From assembly GCA_023014485.1 (NCBI GenBank), contig JAJOZX010000481.1, forward strand, positions 844,001 through 908,000: a DNA stretch of 64,000 bases, given 5' to 3'. The position numbers were made by a program, and so were the translations under genes. This document shows, one piece after another, positions 63,294 through 64,000 of this stretch. The DNA comes from Bathynomus jamesi (lineage: Eukaryota > Arthropoda > Malacostraca > Isopoda > Cirolanidae). The notes beneath the pieces were generated by a model that did no database searches, had not been told where the DNA came from, and worked only from the letters and a program-made list of their open reading frames with translations. Positions within the stretch are counted from its first letter, which is position 1, and the number at the start of each line of letters is the position of its first letter.

Positions 63294-64000
63294 GGGTGTC
63301 CCATAAGTCCAGCATCATAGGAGAAATTCATATTTTTCTATTTCTACAAACCATAATTCGTATTTTTCTATTTCTACAGGCCATAATGTCTGTGAGCAAC
63401 GAAGAACGAATCCAGATAATTCTACTCATAAGAAATCGGAGTCAGAGAGAGGCCGCTGCTGAATTTAACAGACTGCATCTAGACTGAGAGCCAATAACAC
63501 AGAGTTGTGTTAGCAGACTTGTTGCAGAGTTTAAGGAAACAGGATCCATAGAAGATAAACCATGCAGTGGACCTTCAAAGAGGTCCACTGACGATGATAC
63601 AGCGACTGCTCTCCTCGCTCATTTTAACTGAAGTCCCAATAAGTCCTTGGCGATTGTCCACTGAGACAGGAGTGGCGAAAAGTAGCATCCATTGCATTCT
63701 TCAGGCTCACAAATGGCATCCATATAAACTTCAGATCCTACAGAAATTAAGCGAAGATGATCCCAACTGGCGGATGGAATTTTGTGAATGGGCTACGGAA
63801 CAATATGGTTGGGATGCCAATTTCCCATCCACCATTCTGTTCAGTGATGAGGCTGTTTTTTATGGAAATGGTGAGGTAAATCGACTGAACACCCGCTACT
63901 GGTCTCAAAACAACCCTCACTGGTATACCTCTTCAAAGGAACAAGGTGCATCTCGGGTGATGGTATGGTGTGGCATTTGGAAGGATCGCATCATAGGCCC
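63294..64000 (+). mobile_element. Tc1/mariner-type element, left part (cut by window end)
   Basis: GGGTGTCCCATAAGTCCAGC after a (TA)n tract. Same end and same transposase family as the relic at 28,396-29,190, here in plus orientation and less deleted. The right end lies beyond the window. Confidence 0.8.
63386..64000 (+). pseudogene. Mariner-like transposase, partial
   Basis: Starts MSVSNEERIQIILLIRNRSQ at 63,386 (helix-turn-helix). An in-frame TGA comes after NRLHLD (63,485-63,487), then SCVSRLVAEFKETGSIEDK and a GRPS-like linker. Around 63,830-63,960 the codons for FSDEAVFYGNGEVN (first catalytic Asp) and SRVMVWCGIWKDRIIGP appear in other frames. At least two frameshifts and several stops, so inactive. 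Confidence 0.7.

Overview
The window looks like a piece of a repeat-choked metazoan genome, most likely an arthropod (decapod crustacean or chelicerate, moderate confidence). I found no host single-copy gene. Nearly every base belongs to a transposable element (TE), a relic of one, or a simple repeat. The arthropod guess rests on the mix: hAT-type DNA transposons whose transposase-like proteins resemble uncharacterised families I recall mainly from arthropods, several Tc1/mariner relics, Penelope-like elements with GIY-YIG endonuclease and hammerhead ribozyme, RNase H-bearing non-LTR elements, and very long (TA)n/(CA)n tracts.

Layout. 1-9.0 kb: a dead hAT-like transposon (169-2967), a decayed TE-associated gene split by a 605-bp hAT element (3.7-6.3 kb), a Tigger-like relic (6651-7707) and a 930-bp inverted-end element. 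9.06-11.5 kb: a CR1-like LINE fragment with an SGNH-esterase ORF1, then a foldback inverted repeat. 11.5-18.1 kb: a near full-length minus-strand non-LTR element (ORF1 with three zinc knuckles; ORF2 with endonuclease, RT and RNase H). 18.1-25.9 kb: two Penelope-like copies joined 5' to 5'. The minus copy is split by a 5.26-kb hAT-like transposon, which itself carries a hAT MITE and a solo LTR. 25.9-30.3 kb: a hAT MITE, three mariner-type relics and a SINE-like unit, all embedded in microsatellites.

30.3-60.5 kb is a single plus-strand non-LTR element opened by a 22.7-kb insertion. That insertion is a minus-strand Ty3/Gypsy-type element (33,964-56,638) holding a mariner (35,114-36,863) and a second, plus-strand copy of the same Gypsy-type family (40,082-50,818), which holds a hAT MITE (45,340-45,852). 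The LINE is also cut by a hAT MITE at 58,905-60,460. 60.5-64 kb: a satellite-filled element (19-bp and 16-bp tandem repeats between 16-bp inverted ends), a tRNA-like tandem array of about 260-bp units, and the start of another mariner.

The most unusual system is the Gypsy-type family. Two copies agree on the order Gag (coiled coil, three CCHC knuckles), -1 frameshift signal, protease, RT, RNase H, OTU-like cysteine-protease fold, a second DTG aspartic-protease-like domain, integrase (D,D35E), and a short overlapping third ORF. The OTU and second protease between RNase H and integrase are the main candidates for something undescribed. Each copy or a relative supplies the undisturbed version of a site that another element has hit, so most nestings can be proved inside the window.
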